Assembly (NCBI RefSeq): GCF_040580765.1
Contig: NZ_CP158687.1
Location: forward strand, 682,001-746,000
DNA length: 64,000 nucleotides
Direction: 5' to 3'
Source of the DNA: Lentibacter algarum
GTDB lineage: Bacteria > Pseudomonadota > Alphaproteobacteria > Rhodobacterales > Rhodobacteraceae
The notes under the pieces are model-generated. The model saw nothing but the letters and a program-made list of their open reading frames with translations, was not told the origin of the DNA and made no database searches. The number at the start of each line of letters is the position of its first letter. Within the stretch, counting starts at the first letter, position 1. Positions 46,397-56,611 of this stretch are shown here, in pieces. Both the position numbers and the translations under genes were made by a program.

Positions 46397-47479
46397 TTAA
46401 AAGACGATGACGTTGCGCTTGGCTGCGCCTGTCTTTGTGTCGGCGATGGCTTCGTTGATCTGCTCCAATGTCCAGCGGTTCGAGATCAACTCGTCAAGCT
46501 TAAGGCGACCCTGGCCGTAGAGGTCTACCATCCAAGGAATATCGCGTTGGATTACGGTATCACCCATTTTTGAGCCAATCATGGACTGGCCAACAGCGGC
46601 AAAATTTCCAGCTTCATAGCTTGAAGCAGCACCAGTGGCAGGCATACCGACCATGATAACTTTGCCGCCGTAGGCGAGATAGCGCGGGGCTTCATCATAG
46701 GCGCGGGCTGCGCCCACTGTGACAAGCACAGCATCTGCGCCACGGCCCATAGCCTCTTTGGCGGCACGCCATGGGTTTTCTTCTGTGGCGAGAACGCCAT
46801 CTGTTGCGCCGAATTGGCGGGCGACGTCGAGCTTGTCTTGGCTCATATCTACAGCAACGATGCGCCGTGCTCCTGCGATGCGCGCGCCCTGAATGGCGTT
46901 TAGGCCCACGCCGCCTGCACCAATCACAACAACGTCCTGCCCTGCGCGTAGCTGAGCGGCATTGACCACTGCGCCGACGCCTGTGATCACCCCGCAAGAA
47001 ATGAGCGAGGCGGCGTCTTTGGGCATATCTTCAGGGATGACAACGATCTGGCTTTGATCGACGACGACTTTTTCGGCAAAGGCACCGCAGGCCATGGCCT
47101 GATGCAGCTTGCCGCCATCGGATGTTTTGAGTGGGCCATGGTCGCCGTCGTAGGGCGTTTGGCAGATTGTCGGCTTGCCGCCCGCGCAGGAAGGACACGT
47201 CCCGCAAGCGCGGATCAGAGTCACGATGACGCTATCCCCTGTGGTGAAGCCTTTGACGCCCTCTCCCAGGGCTGTGATGCGCCCAGCTGCCTCATGGCCA
47301 TATACGGCGGGCAGTGAGCCGCCCCACGCGCCATCAGCGTAGGAAATATCGGAGTGACAGATCGCCACTGCATCGAGCGTTACTTCGACTTCGCCACCTT
47401 GAGGCGCGCGAAGTTCTACGTTTTCTATTGTTAGGGGTTTGCCGAATTCGTGACAAACGGCGGCTTTGATTGTGCTCAT
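46397..47479 (-). CDS. Zinc-dependent alcohol dehydrogenase (MDR family)
   Basis: 360 residues from ATG 47479 (GGGAGAGTCAC upstream). Catalytic zinc ligands: Cys in AICHSDISYADG, His-Glu in YGHEAAGRI and Cys in SCGVITGVGAV; structural zinc: CGTCPSCAGGKPTIC. The Rossmann motif is VIGAGGVGLNAIQGARIAGA. Substrate unknown. First gene of a likely operon with the BBOX-like and enolase-family genes. Confidence 0.9.
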   Translation of the reverse strand: MSTIKAAVCHEFGKPLTIENVELRAPQGGEVEVTLDAVAICHSDISYADGAWGGSLPAVYGHEAAGRITALGEGVKGFTTGDSVIVTLIRACGTCPSCAGGKPTICQTPYDGDHGPLKTSDGGKLHQAMACGAFAEKVVVDQSQIVVIPEDMPKDAASLISCGVITGVGAVVNAAQLRAGQDVVVIGAGGVGLNAIQGARIAGARRIVAVDMSQDKLDVARQFGATDGVLATEENPWRAAKEAMGRGADAVLVTVGAARAYDEAPRYLAYGGKVIMVGMPATGAASSYEAGNFAAVGQSMIGSKMGDTVIQRDIPWMVDLYGQGRLKLDELISNRWTLEQINEAIADTKTGAAKRNVIVF

Positions 47480-47548
47480 GTGACTCTCCCAGTTTGGGGG
47501 GAGCCTGACAACTCTAGGCACGGCCTGCAAGTCTGAATGACGACGTCC

Positions 47549-48769
47549 TTACGTCGCGTTTTGGATTTGGCGGGCTGATTTATCGGTGATGTAGAGGATC
47601 AGGGCAAATCCCATGATGAGCGCGGCCAGAAGGAAGGGGGCGCCGGGCAGGTATAGGCCAGCATCTTGACGGGAGAAATGGGCGAACGTCTGGGTCATGA
47701 TCACGGGAGACAGGATCATTGAGAGCGAGGAGAGCGAGCCAAGCACGCCTTGCAACTCGCCTTGGGCATTGTCTGGCACCGCTTGTGAGAGTGTGCCTTG
47801 CAGCGCGGGCATTGCGATCGCGCCTAGGGAGAAGAAGGGTATAAGCCAGAGGAGCAATGTTCCATCGGTGATAAAGGTTAGCAAAAGGAACGAGGCGATG
47901 CTTGAACACATGCCCAGCATCACAGCGCGGCGTGGTCCGAGCTGGCGGATGGCGGGACGGACCAGAACGCCTTGGGCGAAGGCAAAGCCGATACCGTAGA
48001 GCCCAAGGCTTAGCCCGATGGTGCTGGCGGGCCATGAAAAACGCTCGGCGCCGAAATAGGCCCAGACGGCGGGGTAAACATGGGTTGCGATGTTAAAAAA
48101 GAAGAACACCACAAGGAGCAGCTTGAGCCCGTCAAGGCGGGCAACCGAGCGCAATGCACCGAAGGGATTGGCGCGGCGCCATTCAAAGGCGCGCGCTTTG
48201 GCGGCGGTGATCGTTTCACGCAGCACAAAAAAGCCGAGTGCAGCATTTGCGAGTGCTAGCGCTGCGGCGGCCCAGAAGGGAGCGCGCGTGCCGTAATCTG
48301 CCAAAAGGCCGCCCAAAACAGGACCAATCACAAAGCCGATGCCAAAGCCCGCGCCGATCAGCCCAAACCGCGCAGCTTTTTCATGTGGCGCGGATACATC
48401 CGCCATATAGGCCATGGCGGTGCTATGCGTGGCTGCTGTGATGCCGCCGATGATGCGCCCTGCGAGCAAAAGCCAGATCGAACCGGCCAAAGCCATCACA
48501 ACATAATCAGCGGCCATGACCAAAAGGCTAACGAGTAGGACGGGGCGCCGCCCAAAGCTGTCAGAGAGCGCCCCAAGGACGGGTGAGAAGAGAAACTGCA
48601 TGACTGCGAAAGAGGTTGCCAGAATGCCGCCCCATATGGCCGCATTGCCGATGTTGCCGCCGTGAACCTCTTGGATCAATTCGGGCATCACAGGCACGAT
48701 GAGGCCGATGCCCATGGCGTCGATGACAACAGTCATGACGATGAAAAAGACGGGGAGGCGAGAGGGCAT
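47549..48769 (-). CDS. TCR/Tet-type MFS drug exporter
   Basis: 406 residues and twelve membrane segments. MFS motif A is GALSDSFGRRPVLLVSLL; the antiporter motif C is GFVIGPVLGGLLADYG. The family includes TetA, but the antibiotic or metabolite cannot be read and resistance should not be assumed. ATG 48769 is preferred; an in-frame GTG at 48799 lies inside the sodB terminator. Confidence 0.85.
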   Translation of the reverse strand: MPSRLPVFFIVMTVVIDAMGIGLIVPVMPELIQEVHGGNIGNAAIWGGILATSFAVMQFLFSPVLGALSDSFGRRPVLLVSLLVMAADYVVMALAGSIWLLLAGRIIGGITAATHSTAMAYMADVSAPHEKAARFGLIGAGFGIGFVIGPVLGGLLADYGTRAPFWAAAALALANAALGFFVLRETITAAKARAFEWRRANPFGALRSVARLDGLKLLLVVFFFFNIATHVYPAVWAYFGAERFSWPASTIGLSLGLYGIGFAFAQGVLVRPAIRQLGPRRAVMLGMCSSIASFLLLTFITDGTLLLWLIPFFSLGAIAMPALQGTLSQAVPDNAQGELQGVLGSLSSLSMILSPVIMTQTFAHFSRQDAGLYLPGAPFLLAALIMGFALILYITDKSARQIQNAT

Positions 48770-48787
48770 ATATAGGCTTTCTAAGGC

Positions 48788-48822
48788 AAAACGCCCCACA
48801 AGGTCAGCTTGCGGGGCGTTTG
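48788..48822 (-). terminator. sodB terminator
   Basis: AAACGCCCC/GGGGCGTTT, 9-bp stem, 15-base loop, ending in a T-rich segment on the minus strand. Confidence 0.8.
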
Positions 48823-48844
48823 AAAGGTATTGTTTTACAGGGGC

Positions 48845-49447
48845 TTAGCCAAGGCGGCTGGCCACGTTTTCCCAGTTCACCAGATTGTCGAGGAAGTTGG
48901 TGAGGTAGGCCGGGCGCTTGTTGCGGAAATCGATGTAGTAGCTGTGCTCCCAAACATCGCAGCCGAGAAGAGCTGTTTGGCCAAAGCAAAGTGGGTTCAC
49001 GCCGTTTTCTGTCTTGGTGACAGCAAGTGAGCCGTCAGCGTTTTTCACGAGCCAGCACCAGCCTGAGCCGAACTGGCCTGCGCCTGCCGCTGAGAAATCT
49101 TCTTTGAATTTGTCAACCGAACCGAAGCTCTCGGTAATGGCTTTCTCAAGCTCGCTTGGCATCGCTGATTTGGTTGGGCTCATCATCTGCCAGAACTCGT
49201 TGTGGTTCCACAACTGGCTGATATTGTTGAAGATACCGTTCTGAGCGACAGAAGATTTATCGTAGGTTCCGATGATGATGTCCTCAAGGCTTTTGCCGTC
49301 CCATTCCGTGCCTGCGATGAGCTTGTTGCCGTTGTCGACATAGGCTTTGTGGTGCAGATCGTGGTGGTATTCGAGGGTCTCGGCGGACATGCCGTGAGCG
49401 GCGAGCGCGTCGTGAGCGTACGGTAGATCTGGAAGTTCAAAAGCCAT
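48845..49447 (-). CDS. sodB: Iron superoxide dismutase
   Basis: 200 residues converting superoxide to peroxide and oxygen in the cytoplasm. Metal ligands: His in LEYHHDLHHKAYV, His in NHNEFW, and Asp and His in CDVWEHSYYIDF. Fe-type residues (AQNGIFNNISQLWNHNEFW, GAGQFGSGW) favour iron over manganese. SD GGGGACTTTCC-type sequence precedes the ATG. The following 247 bases (49448-49694) hold no recognisable feature besides its promoter region. Confidence 0.95.
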   Translation of the reverse strand: MAFELPDLPYAHDALAAHGMSAETLEYHHDLHHKAYVDNGNKLIAGTEWDGKSLEDIIIGTYDKSSVAQNGIFNNISQLWNHNEFWQMMSPTKSAMPSELEKAITESFGSVDKFKEDFSAAGAGQFGSGWCWLVKNADGSLAVTKTENGVNPLCFGQTALLGCDVWEHSYYIDFRNKRPAYLTNFLDNLVNWENVASRLG

Positions 49448-49694
49448 GGAAAGTCCCCTTTGGAGTTCGCGTTTATCTTGGGTTTAGATGGGGGTGAAGC
49501 GGTCCGAAGGTCAAGGGGCAGAGGGCAAAAAAGCACAAATTTCACCACCGTCCCGCAGGGTTAACGCGGCTTTGAGGGGGCCAAAACAGGGGGGGTGAAA
49601 AGCGTGCACAACCCGTACACAACCCGTGCACCGCCTGAATCCCGCTTTCCTTAAGCCTTTATTCAGTAAAGGCAGCGCACGCCGTGCGCCGCAC

Positions 49695-50684
49695 TTAGGC
49701 GGTCTTAACCAAGATTGCGCCGTAGCGATGGGCGGCCTCAACTGCCTCGTGGGCTTTGGCTGTGTCTTCGAGTTCGTAGGTTTTGTGGACTCTTGCGGTG
49801 AGCGCGCCCTCGGCCAAGGCACGGTGAATATGATCAATTGCAACAGCGCGCTCGGGCGCGGGCAGGATATAGATCAGCGCGATGTCGATAGTGATCGCTT
49901 TGAAGAGAAGCGGGCCAAACGGCAGCGTCGGGGCCATGTTTACGGCGGAGCCGTAGGCGGCGATGGTTCCACAAGGGGCCATGACGGTGGCGAGCGTGTC
50001 TATGTTTGCGCCGAACTCGCATTCAATGGCGCGGTAAATCAGATTGCCTGACGTGGCTTGCAGGATGTCTTCAGCCAGTGTGGGCGAGCGGTGATCAAGA
50101 ACGAGATCTGCACCTGCAGCTTGAGCTTGATCCGCAGATGGGCCCGCTGAGGCCGTGGCGATGACACGCGCGCCTGCCCATTTGGCGAGTTGCACGGCCA
50201 TGAAGCCAACAGATCCACCGCCGCCGGACACGAGCAGTGTCTTGCCTTCGACGGAGCCGCCACCGAACACGCAATGCGCGGCTGTGAGCGCGGGGATGCC
50301 AAGACTGGCGCCCGTTTCAAAGCTATGATCGCCGAGCGGCACGGCCTGAGCGGCGGGCAGGGCGATATACTCGGCGCAGGTGCCAAATGGGCGCTGCCAC
50401 TGGCCGTTCCAGATCCAGACCCGCTCGCCAACACGGGACGGAGGCACGCCTGCGCCGACGGCCTCAATCACGCCTGCGCCATCAGAGTGGGGAATGATCT
50501 GGGGGAAGGGTGGCTTTGGCACGCCAGGCCGGCCACCTGCGCGGGCCTTAACATCTGACGGGTTTACGCCAGAGAGATGTAGGCGCACGAGGACTTCGCC
50601 AGCTTTGGCAGTGGGTGTTTCAACCTCTGTGAGGCTGAGGGCTTCGGCGGCGGGGCCGAAAGCAGAATAGGTGATGGCGCGCAT
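49695..50684 (-). CDS. NADPH:quinone oxidoreductase-type MDR protein
   Basis: 329 residues, zinc-free MDR: VRLHLSGVNPSDVKARAG, IPHSDGAGVIEAVG, GIPALTAAHCVFGGG and SGGGGSVGFMAVQLAKWAGA (NADPH site). No structural-zinc cysteines. Reduces quinones or enones. Stands alone, between sodB and irr. Confidence 0.88.
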   Translation of the reverse strand: MRAITYSAFGPAAEALSLTEVETPTAKAGEVLVRLHLSGVNPSDVKARAGGRPGVPKPPFPQIIPHSDGAGVIEAVGAGVPPSRVGERVWIWNGQWQRPFGTCAEYIALPAAQAVPLGDHSFETGASLGIPALTAAHCVFGGGSVEGKTLLVSGGGGSVGFMAVQLAKWAGARVIATASAGPSADQAQAAGADLVLDHRSPTLAEDILQATSGNLIYRAIECEFGANIDTLATVMAPCGTIAAYGSAVNMAPTLPFGPLLFKAITIDIALIYILPAPERAVAIDHIHRALAEGALTARVHKTYELEDTAKAHEAVEAAHRYGAILVKTA

Positions 50685-50785
50685 AGTGTTCTCTCCCTGA
50701 TGTTGAGGGAGTTGTGCGGCAGCGTTGGGGGAGGGTCAAGGCGGGCCGTTACGTCGCAGACTTGGCCCAAGGGTTGGGCGCTACT

Positions 50786-51214
50786 TTAGGTGCGGCGCAG
50801 ACGAATGACCACATCGACGCTGGCGATCTCGGCGTCTTGGGGGGCGCTGGGCAGATTTGTGATCTCCATGCGCTCGGTAGAGGCATCGGTGAGCTCGCCT
50901 GTGTCTTCCCAGAAGAAATGGGGGTGCTCTGATGTGTTGGTATCAAAGTAGCTCTTGGAGCCATCCACGGTGATTTCGTGCATCAGGCCTGCGTCACAAA
51001 ACGCGCGCAGGGTATTGTAGACCGTGGCGAGCGAAACTGTTTCGCTGATGTCTTTCGAGGCGTCAAAGAGGCTTTCGGCTGTGACATGGCGGTGCTTGCC
51101 ATCGCCCATGAGAAGCTCGGCCAAGGCAAGGCGCTGGCGCGTCGGGCGCAGGCCCTTGGCGGCGAGCCACTTTGTGCTGCGCTCTTTGGGCGTGGTGGCG
51201 TTTGGCAATGTCAT
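50786..51214 (-). CDS. irr: Iron response regulator Irr (Fur family)
   Basis: 142 residues. The N-terminal winged HTH (GLRPTRQRLALAELLMG, HRHVTAESLFDA, VSLATVYNTLRAFCDAGLMHE) and the metal/haem domain (DTNTSEHPHFFWEDTGELTDA, containing HPH) identify Irr, the haem-responsive iron regulator of Rhizobiales and Rhodobacterales, rather than Fur. Divergent from fabA, the usual arrangement in Rhodobacteraceae. The 207-base gap likely holds both promoters. Confidence 0.92.
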   Translation of the reverse strand: MTLPNATTPKERSTKWLAAKGLRPTRQRLALAELLMGDGKHRHVTAESLFDASKDISETVSLATVYNTLRAFCDAGLMHEITVDGSKSYFDTNTSEHPHFFWEDTGELTDASTERMEITNLPSAPQDAEIASVDVVIRLRRT

Positions 51215-51421
51215 GCGCGCGTTTTGTCCTCAATGGTGCGCCTTGAGCGGCGCGTCCTTGCGTCAATATAGGGCAAAAACCATGATGCTTTCAAGACATA
51301 GTGCGAATGCTTCGCAACTTGGAGGGGCCACCGCGACGTCCGGCGCTCTTGCAAGGCCCTTAAGCGGGGTGCTAGAGGAGATTGAACGCTATGATATCAA
51401 GACAGAAAGGCGGCTCTTCCT

Positions 51422-51931
51422 ATGGCCCAATACCCCAGCAGTTTTGACCGAGACGATTTGCTCAAATGCGCCCGCGGCGAGCTTTTTGGCGAGGGAAATG
51501 CGCAACTTCCCGAACCGCCAATGCTTATGATGGATCGGATCACCGAGATTTCGGAAGATGGCGGGGAGTACGGCAAGGGCCATGTGATTGCCGAGTTTGA
51601 TATCAAACCTGATCTTTGGTTCTTTGACTGCCACTTCCCTGGCAACCCGATCATGCCCGGCTGTTTGGGCCTCGATGGCCTATGGCAGCTGACGGGCTTT
51701 AACCTTGGTTGGCGCGGCTGGCTTGGGCGTGGCTATGCGCTTGGTGTGGGCGAAGTGAAGCTGACAGGGATGGTGCGCCCTGATCGCAAGATGCTGACGT
51801 ATCGTGTGAATTTCACCAAAGCGATCCAGACCCGCCGCCTCACGATGGGTGTTGCGGACGGGATTGTGGAAGCGGATGGCGATGTTATCTATCAAGTGAA
51901 AGACATGAAGGTTGCGCTCAGCGAGAGCTGA
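51422..51931 (+). CDS. fabA: 3-hydroxydecanoyl-ACP dehydratase/isomerase
   Basis: 169 residues. FabA dehydrates and isomerises the ten-carbon intermediate, the branch to unsaturated fatty acids. The active-site His lies in [22 protein letters not shown], with [10 protein letters not shown] and the C-terminal YRVNFTKAI also typical. fabB and fabI follow, though a strong terminator lies directly after fabA, so fabBI may also have its own promoter in 51980-52203. Confidence 0.96.
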   Translation: MAQYPSSFDRDDLLKCARGELFGEGNAQLPEPPMLMMDRITEISEDGGEYGKGHVIAEFDIKPDLWFFDCHFPGNPIMPGCLGLDGLWQLTGFNLGWRGWLGRGYALGVGEVKLTGMVRPDRKMLTYRVNFTKAIQTRRLTMGVADGIVEADGDVIYQVKDMKVALSES

Positions 51932-51953
51932 GGCGGCCCAAAGCTGAGATTGG

Positions 51954-51978
51954 AAAGAGGCCTTCGGGCCTCTTTTTT
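51954..51978 (+). terminator. fabA terminator
   Basis: AAAGAGGCC-TTCG-GGCCTCTTT with a T6 tail. TTCG tetraloop. The 225 bases to fabB hold no other recognisable element. Confidence 0.88.
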
Positions 51979-52203
51979 GTTGCGCTGTTTTGTTCTGGGC
52001 TCTGTGGCGCTGAGCGTGTCTGCTCCCAAAGCCATGGCAGCGGTCTTTCGCGATTGGAGCCGCCTGCTTGAGGGACTTTGTATGCGTCGCCACGGTCGTT
52101 GATGTGCCGCGCCTCGGCCCTTGGACGCGCAGGGCTTCAACCGATCTTGCACTTTCCCCTCCCAATGCCCTAGTAAAGCTTAAGCAAAGCAATAGGAGGC
52201 CAC

Positions 52204-53433
52204 ATGCGTCGAGTAGTTGTCACAGGGTTGGGGGTTGTGTCCTCCATCGGGAATAACGCCGAAGAGGTGCTTGCGTCGCTGAAGGCGGGCACATCGGGGA
52301 TTACCTTTAACGAGGATATGGCCGAGCATGGATTTAGGAGCCGTATTGCTGGCAATGTGAAGCTGAATGTGGCGGATCATGTTGATAAGCGCACGCTGCG
52401 CTTTATGGGGCCAGGGGCGGCTTATGCGCATATTGCGATGGGACAGGCGATTGCGGATGCAGGGCTTGAGCCGAGTGATGTGATCAACGAGCGCACGGGG
52501 CTTGTGGCGGGCTCTGGTGGGCCTTCGACGAGCGCTATGCTCGCGGCGCACCAAGCGGTCTTGAACTCGGGTGCGACCAAGCGGATCGGGCCTTTTGCTG
52601 TGCCCAAGACCATGTGCTCGACTGTCTCGGCGAACCTTTCGACGGCCTATCAGATCAAGGGGATCAATTATTCGATCACCTCGGCCTGCTCGACAAGTCT
52701 GCACTGCATCGGAAATGCGGCAGAGCAGATCATGATGGGCAAGCAGGACATCATGTTTGCTGGCGGTGGCGAAGAGCTTGACTGGACACTGTCGTGCCTC
52801 TTTGACGCTATGGGCGCGATGAGCAGCAAGTATAACGACACGCCTGAGCGCGCGAGCCGCGCTTTTGATGCCAACCGTGACGGCTTTGTTATTGGCGGCG
52901 GCGGCGGTATCCTTGTGCTCGAAGAGCTGAGCCATGCTTTGGCACGCGGTGCGAAGATTTATGCGGAAGTAACGGGATATGGCGCGACATCTGACGGGGC
53001 CGACATGGTTGCACCGTCGGGCGAAGGCGGGATGCGGGCGATGAAGCTTGCGCTGTCTACGCTGCCTGAAGGACGCCAAGTGGACTATATCAATGCGCAT
53101 GGCACATCGACGCCTGTGGGCGATGTGGGTGAAGTGGAAGCGGTGCGCGCGGTCTTTGAGGGGATCAAACAGCCAGTGATCAGCTCTACCAAGTCGATGA
53201 CGGGCCACTCGCAGGGCGCGACGGGCGCGCAGGAGGCAATTTATTGTCTGCTGTCACTTGAGCATGATTTCATCATCCCGAGCATCAATGTGGAAACGCT
53301 TGATCCTGCGATCAAGGCGGGCGAAATTGCCACGGCGCGTGTCGACAACGCGGGGCTTGATAGCGTTATGACCAACTCCTTCGGCTTTGGTGGCACGAAT
53401 GGATCGATGATTTTGTCTAAATTTAAGGGATGA
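52204..53433 (+). CDS. fabB: Beta-ketoacyl-ACP synthase I
   Basis: 409 residues, elongating the unsaturated intermediate from FabA. Catalytic triad: Cys in SACSTSLHC, His in [11 protein letters not shown], His in [17 protein letters not shown] precedes the ATG. The stop overlaps the fabI ATG (ATGA at 53430-53433), giving a coupled pair. Confidence 0.96.
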   Translation: MRRVVVTGLGVVSSIGNNAEEVLASLKAGTSGITFNEDMAEHGFRSRIAGNVKLNVADHVDKRTLRFMGPGAAYAHIAMGQAIADAGLEPSDVINERTGLVAGSGGPSTSAMLAAHQAVLNSGATKRIGPFAVPKTMCSTVSANLSTAYQIKGINYSITSACSTSLHCIGNAAEQIMMGKQDIMFAGGGEELDWTLSCLFDAMGAMSSKYNDTPERASRAFDANRDGFVIGGGGGILVLEELSHALARGAKIYAEVTGYGATSDGADMVAPSGEGGMRAMKLALSTLPEGRQVDYINAHGTSTPVGDVGEVEAVRAVFEGIKQPVISSTKSMTGHSQGATGAQEAIYCLLSLEHDFIIPSINVETLDPAIKAGEIATARVDNAGLDSVMTNSFGFGGTNGSMILSKFKG

Positions 53434-54227
53434 CGCATATGGGCGCTATGACAGGAAAACGCGGGCTGATTATGGGCGTCGCGAACGAGCGCTCTATCGC
53501 TTGGGGCATTGCCAAAGCGATGGCAGAGGCGGGCGCGGAGCTGGCGTTTACCTATCAGGGCGAGGCTTTTGGCAAGCGGCTTGAGCCACTGGCGGCCTCT
53601 GTGGGCAGTGACTTTATGGTGGATGTCGATGTGACGGATGATGCGTCACTGGATACGGCTTTTGGCGAGCTTCAGGCGCGCTGGGGGACACTCGATTTTG
53701 TGGTTCATGCCATTGCTTACAGTGACAAAAACGAGCTGACGGGGCGGATCCTCAATACCAGCCGTGACAACTTCAAGAACTCGATGGATATCTCGGCTTA
53801 TTCCTTCATCGAAGTTGCGCGGCGCGCGCATCCGATGATGGAAGAGAACGGCGGCACGCTTTTGACGCTGACTTATATGGGCTCTACGAGAGTCACCCCG
53901 AACTACAACGTCATGGGTGTCGCCAAGGCGGCCTTGGAAGCCACAGTGCGCTATCTTGCCAATGATCTGGGGCGCGAGGGCATTCGTGTGAATGCGATTT
54001 CACCTGGCCCGATGAAGACGCTTGCGGGCGCTGCGATTGGTGGGGCGCGGGCTACATTTAAGCACACCGATAAGAACGCACCGCTTGGCTCGAATGCAAC
54101 GTTGGAGGCTGTGGGTGGCACGGCTGTGTATCTGGCTTCTGATGCTGGGGCTTGCACCACAGGCGAGATCATCCGTGTTGATGGGGGCTTTCATGTCTTG
54201 GGGATGCCGCAGCAAGAGAACCTGTAG
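53430..54227 (+). CDS. fabI: Enoyl-ACP reductase (FabI, SDR family)
   Basis: 265 residues from the ATG overlapping the fabB stop; later Met at 53439 and 53448 are possible. NADH-binding [20 protein letters not shown] and the catalytic Tyr-Lys in [27 protein letters not shown] is the substrate loop. Last step of each fatty-acid elongation cycle and the triclosan target. The next 268 bases contain only a long-loop hairpin. Confidence 0.95.
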   Translation: MTHMGAMTGKRGLIMGVANERSIAWGIAKAMAEAGAELAFTYQGEAFGKRLEPLAASVGSDFMVDVDVTDDASLDTAFGELQARWGTLDFVVHAIAYSDKNELTGRILNTSRDNFKNSMDISAYSFIEVARRAHPMMEENGGTLLTLTYMGSTRVTPNYNVMGVAKAALEATVRYLANDLGREGIRVNAISPGPMKTLAGAAIGGARATFKHTDKNAPLGSNATLEAVGGTAVYLASDAGACTTGEIIRVDGGFHVLGMPQQENL

Positions 54228-54412
54228 GGTTCGAACTTGTGAGGTAAATTCTACTTTGGCGAGGGGCGTGGCCAATGGCCATTGCGCACCAAAGGTGTCT
54301 CGCGCTCTTCAGTTTTTTTAGAAATATGAAGAGTGTTTACAGTTTGTTAAGGCATGGGCGGTAAGTATGAAGACACGTCACAGGCTGAGAACCGATGGGC
54401 GTTTTAGTAAGT

Positions 54413-54473
54413 CGCCCCGTCGGTTTGTTCAGTGTCGGTTCATGTGGTTTCGAGTTTAGACGGGGCGCATTTT
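54413..54473. terminator. Possible convergent terminator between fabI and trmB
   Basis: CGCCCCGTC (54413-54421) pairs with GACGGGGCG (54459-54467), followed by CATTTTC. The 37-base loop makes this weak. Confidence 0.4.
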
Positions 54474-54495
54474 CTTATACGCATATGCTTTTGAC

Positions 54496-55230
54496 TTAGA
54501 GCTTGCGGAAGGTGAGATAGTGCGGCGTACGCCCCTCACGATGTGCCTTTTGCTCATAGCGCGTTGAAATCCAATCCTGCCAAGGCGTGCGCCAGTCTTC
54601 TGCACTTTCAGCAAGCCATTCAAAGCCTGCACGCGGCACTTCTTCCAGCGTTTGGCGCACGTAGTCTTCGATATCCGTGGCGACGCGGAAAATGGCCCCT
54701 TGCTTGAGCTTGGCAGCCAATGGAACAAGGTGTTCTTGCGTTACGAAGCGGCGGCGATGGTGGCGTTTTTTGGGCCAAGGGTCTGGGTAGAGCAGGAAGG
54801 CGCGCGATAGGCTCGCGTCCGGCAGCACATCAAACATATCGCGAGCGTCGCCTGCATGGATGCGGATATTGTCGGTTTTGGCTTTGCGGATTTTGCCGAG
54901 CAACATTGCGACGCCGTTGATATAGGGCTCGCAGCCGATAAAGCCGACGTCAGGATTTTGTTCGGCTTGATGCACCATGTGCTCGCCGCCACCAAAGCCA
55001 ATTTCGAGCCAGATGTCACGGTCGCCGAAGACGGCGGGCAGATCGAGCGCGTGGCGCTCGGGATTTTCTTCCCAGCTCACCGCACCAGGAGAGAGGGCCG
55101 CAAGGTCTTCCTCAAGGTAGCCTTCTTGGGACGGGCGGAGGCCCTTGCCTTTGAAACGGCCATAGAAATTGCGCCATGGGGCGCCAGAAGGATGGTTTGC
55201 GGGGGGATTTTCGGGTGTGTCATTGCTCAT
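54496..55230 (-). CDS. trmB: tRNA (guanine-N7-)-methyltransferase
   Basis: 244 residues, methylating G46 of tRNAs. SAM site EIGFGGGEHMVHQA; signature YPDPWPKKRHHRRRF; also GCEPYINGVAMLLG. Follows metK, maker of its methyl donor, across a strong hairpin. Confidence 0.94.
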   Translation of the reverse strand: MSNDTPENPPANHPSGAPWRNFYGRFKGKGLRPSQEGYLEEDLAALSPGAVSWEENPERHALDLPAVFGDRDIWLEIGFGGGEHMVHQAEQNPDVGFIGCEPYINGVAMLLGKIRKAKTDNIRIHAGDARDMFDVLPDASLSRAFLLYPDPWPKKRHHRRRFVTQEHLVPLAAKLKQGAIFRVATDIEDYVRQTLEEVPRAGFEWLAESAEDWRTPWQDWISTRYEQKAHREGRTPHYLTFRKL

Positions 55231-55284
55231 GGGCGCGCTTTAGCGCGAAAGGCGCGGGCACGCAATATGGGGCCAGCTATAGAA

Positions 55285-55316
55285 AAAGGCGCGGGGGGAT
55301 ATCCTCCCGCGCCTTT
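55285..55316 (-). terminator. metK terminator
   Basis: Near-perfect inverted repeat AAAGGCGCGGGGGGAT/ATCCTCCCGCGCCTTT between metK and trmB. Confidence 0.8.
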
Positions 55317-55332
55317 CTGGCTGGTTTTGTAC

Positions 55333-56514
55333 TTAGACCGCGGCTTTGAGGGCTGCGGCGAGATCGGTGCGTTCCCATGAGAAGCCACCGTCTGCTTCAG
55401 GGGCGCGGCCGAAGTGGCCGTAGGCTGCTGTGCGCTCATAGATCGGCTTGTTGAGCGACAGGTGCTGGCGGATGCCGCGTGGCGTCAGGTCCATGCATTG
55501 GGCGATGGCGCGCTCAATGGCGGCGTCTTCGACTTGGCCTGTACCGTGGGTGTCGACGTAGATCGACAAGGGCTTGCTGACGCCGATGGCATAGCTGAGC
55601 TGCAGCGTACAGCGGCTTGCCATGCCAGAGGCGACTACGTTTTTGGCCAGATAGCGCGCGGCGTAGGCTGCGGAGCGGTCAACTTTTGTCGGGTCTTTGC
55701 CAGAGAACGCGCCGCCACCGTGGGGCGCTGCGCCGCCATAGGTATCAACGATGATTTTGCGGCCTGTGAGGCCTGCGTCACCATCGGGACCACCGATGAC
55801 AAACTTGCCTGTCGGGTTCACGTGCCATTCCGTTTCAGGCAGGATCCAGCCTTCAGGGAGGACTTCGAGAATATAGGGCTCGACCACGGCGCGCACGTCT
55901 TGAGATGTCATGCTCTCGTCGAGGTGCTGGGTGGAGAGCACGATTGAGCTGACACCGACGGGTTTGCCGTCGCGGTAGGTCACGGAAATCTGGCTCTTGG
56001 CGTCAGGTCCGAGCGTTGGCTCGGTTCCGTTTTTGCGGACCTCGGCGAGGCGGCGCAATATCGCGTGAGAAAACTGGATTGGGGCGGGCATAAGCGCGTC
56101 TGTTTCCGAGCAGGCATAGCCGAACATGATGCCTTGGTCGCCAGCGCCTTCGTCCTTGTCGGCCGAGGCATCTACGCCTTGGGCGATGTGGGCGGATTGC
56201 TCATGCAGAAGATTGGTGATTTCGCAGGTGTTCCAGTGGAACTTGTCTTGCTCATAGCCGATGTCTTTGATGCAGGCGCGCGTGATCGCATCAACCTTGC
56301 CCATATACTCGGAGAGCTTGGCTTGATCGGCGAGGCCGACTTCGCCGCCGATGACGACACGGTTTGTTGTGGCAAAAGTTTCGCAGGCGACGCGGGCTTC
56401 GGGCTCTTGTGTGAGGAAGGCGTCGAGGATGGCATCAGAGATGCGGTCGCAGACTTTATCAGGGTGACCTTCGGAGACGGACTCTGAAGTGAAGGTATAG
56501 TTATTACGTGCCAT
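55333..56514 (-). CDS. metK: S-adenosylmethionine synthetase
   Basis: 393 residues from ATG 56514, making SAM from methionine and [22 protein letters not shown] at the N-terminus, [38 protein letters not shown] and the C-terminal [13 protein letters not shown] are diagnostic. Longer frame to 56754 crosses the lnt gene and the riboswitch and is not coding. Controlled by the SAM/SAH-type riboswitch that includes its ribosome-binding site. Confidence 0.97.
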   Translation of the reverse strand: MARNNYTFTSESVSEGHPDKVCDRISDAILDAFLTQEPEARVACETFATTNRVVIGGEVGLADQAKLSEYMGKVDAITRACIKDIGYEQDKFHWNTCEITNLLHEQSAHIAQGVDASADKDEGAGDQGIMFGYACSETDALMPAPIQFSHAILRRLAEVRKNGTEPTLGPDAKSQISVTYRDGKPVGVSSIVLSTQHLDESMTSQDVRAVVEPYILEVLPEGWILPETEWHVNPTGKFVIGGPDGDAGLTGRKIIVDTYGGAAPHGGGAFSGKDPTKVDRSAAYAARYLAKNVVASGMASRCTLQLSYAIGVSKPLSIYVDTHGTGQVEDAAIERAIAQCMDLTPRGIRQHLSLNKPIYERTAAYGHFGRAPEADGGFSWERTDLAAALKAAV

Positions 56515-56517
56515 GAA

Positions 56518-56567
56518 AGTGCTCCAGTGGTTTATGATCCACCCCGTCAGGAAGCCGTTGGGGCGGT
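56518..56567 (-). promoter_or_regulatory. SAM/SAH riboswitch of metK
   Basis: On the minus strand: CCGCCCC, then AACGGCTTCCTGAC, then GGGGT, a short linker with ACCACT, and GGAGCA just before the ATG. This is the compact H-type pseudoknot of the SAM/SAH class found in Rhodobacterales: the first stem CCCC/GGGG, and the GGAGC Shine-Dalgarno pairing with GCTTCC in the loop. Binding of SAM should hide the ribosome-binding site and repress metK. Confidence 0.9.
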
Positions 56568-56611
56568 CGTTTGTTGTTATGGGTCGTAGGTCGCTTGTGC
56601 GAGGTGGATTG

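Noticed and set aside
52180-53208. 342-codon antisense frame over fabB
   Set aside because: GC-rich shadow of a conserved gene; arginine- and histidine-rich translation.
54856-55380. 174-codon frame opposite trmB
   Set aside because: Shadow of trmB and the metK terminator region.
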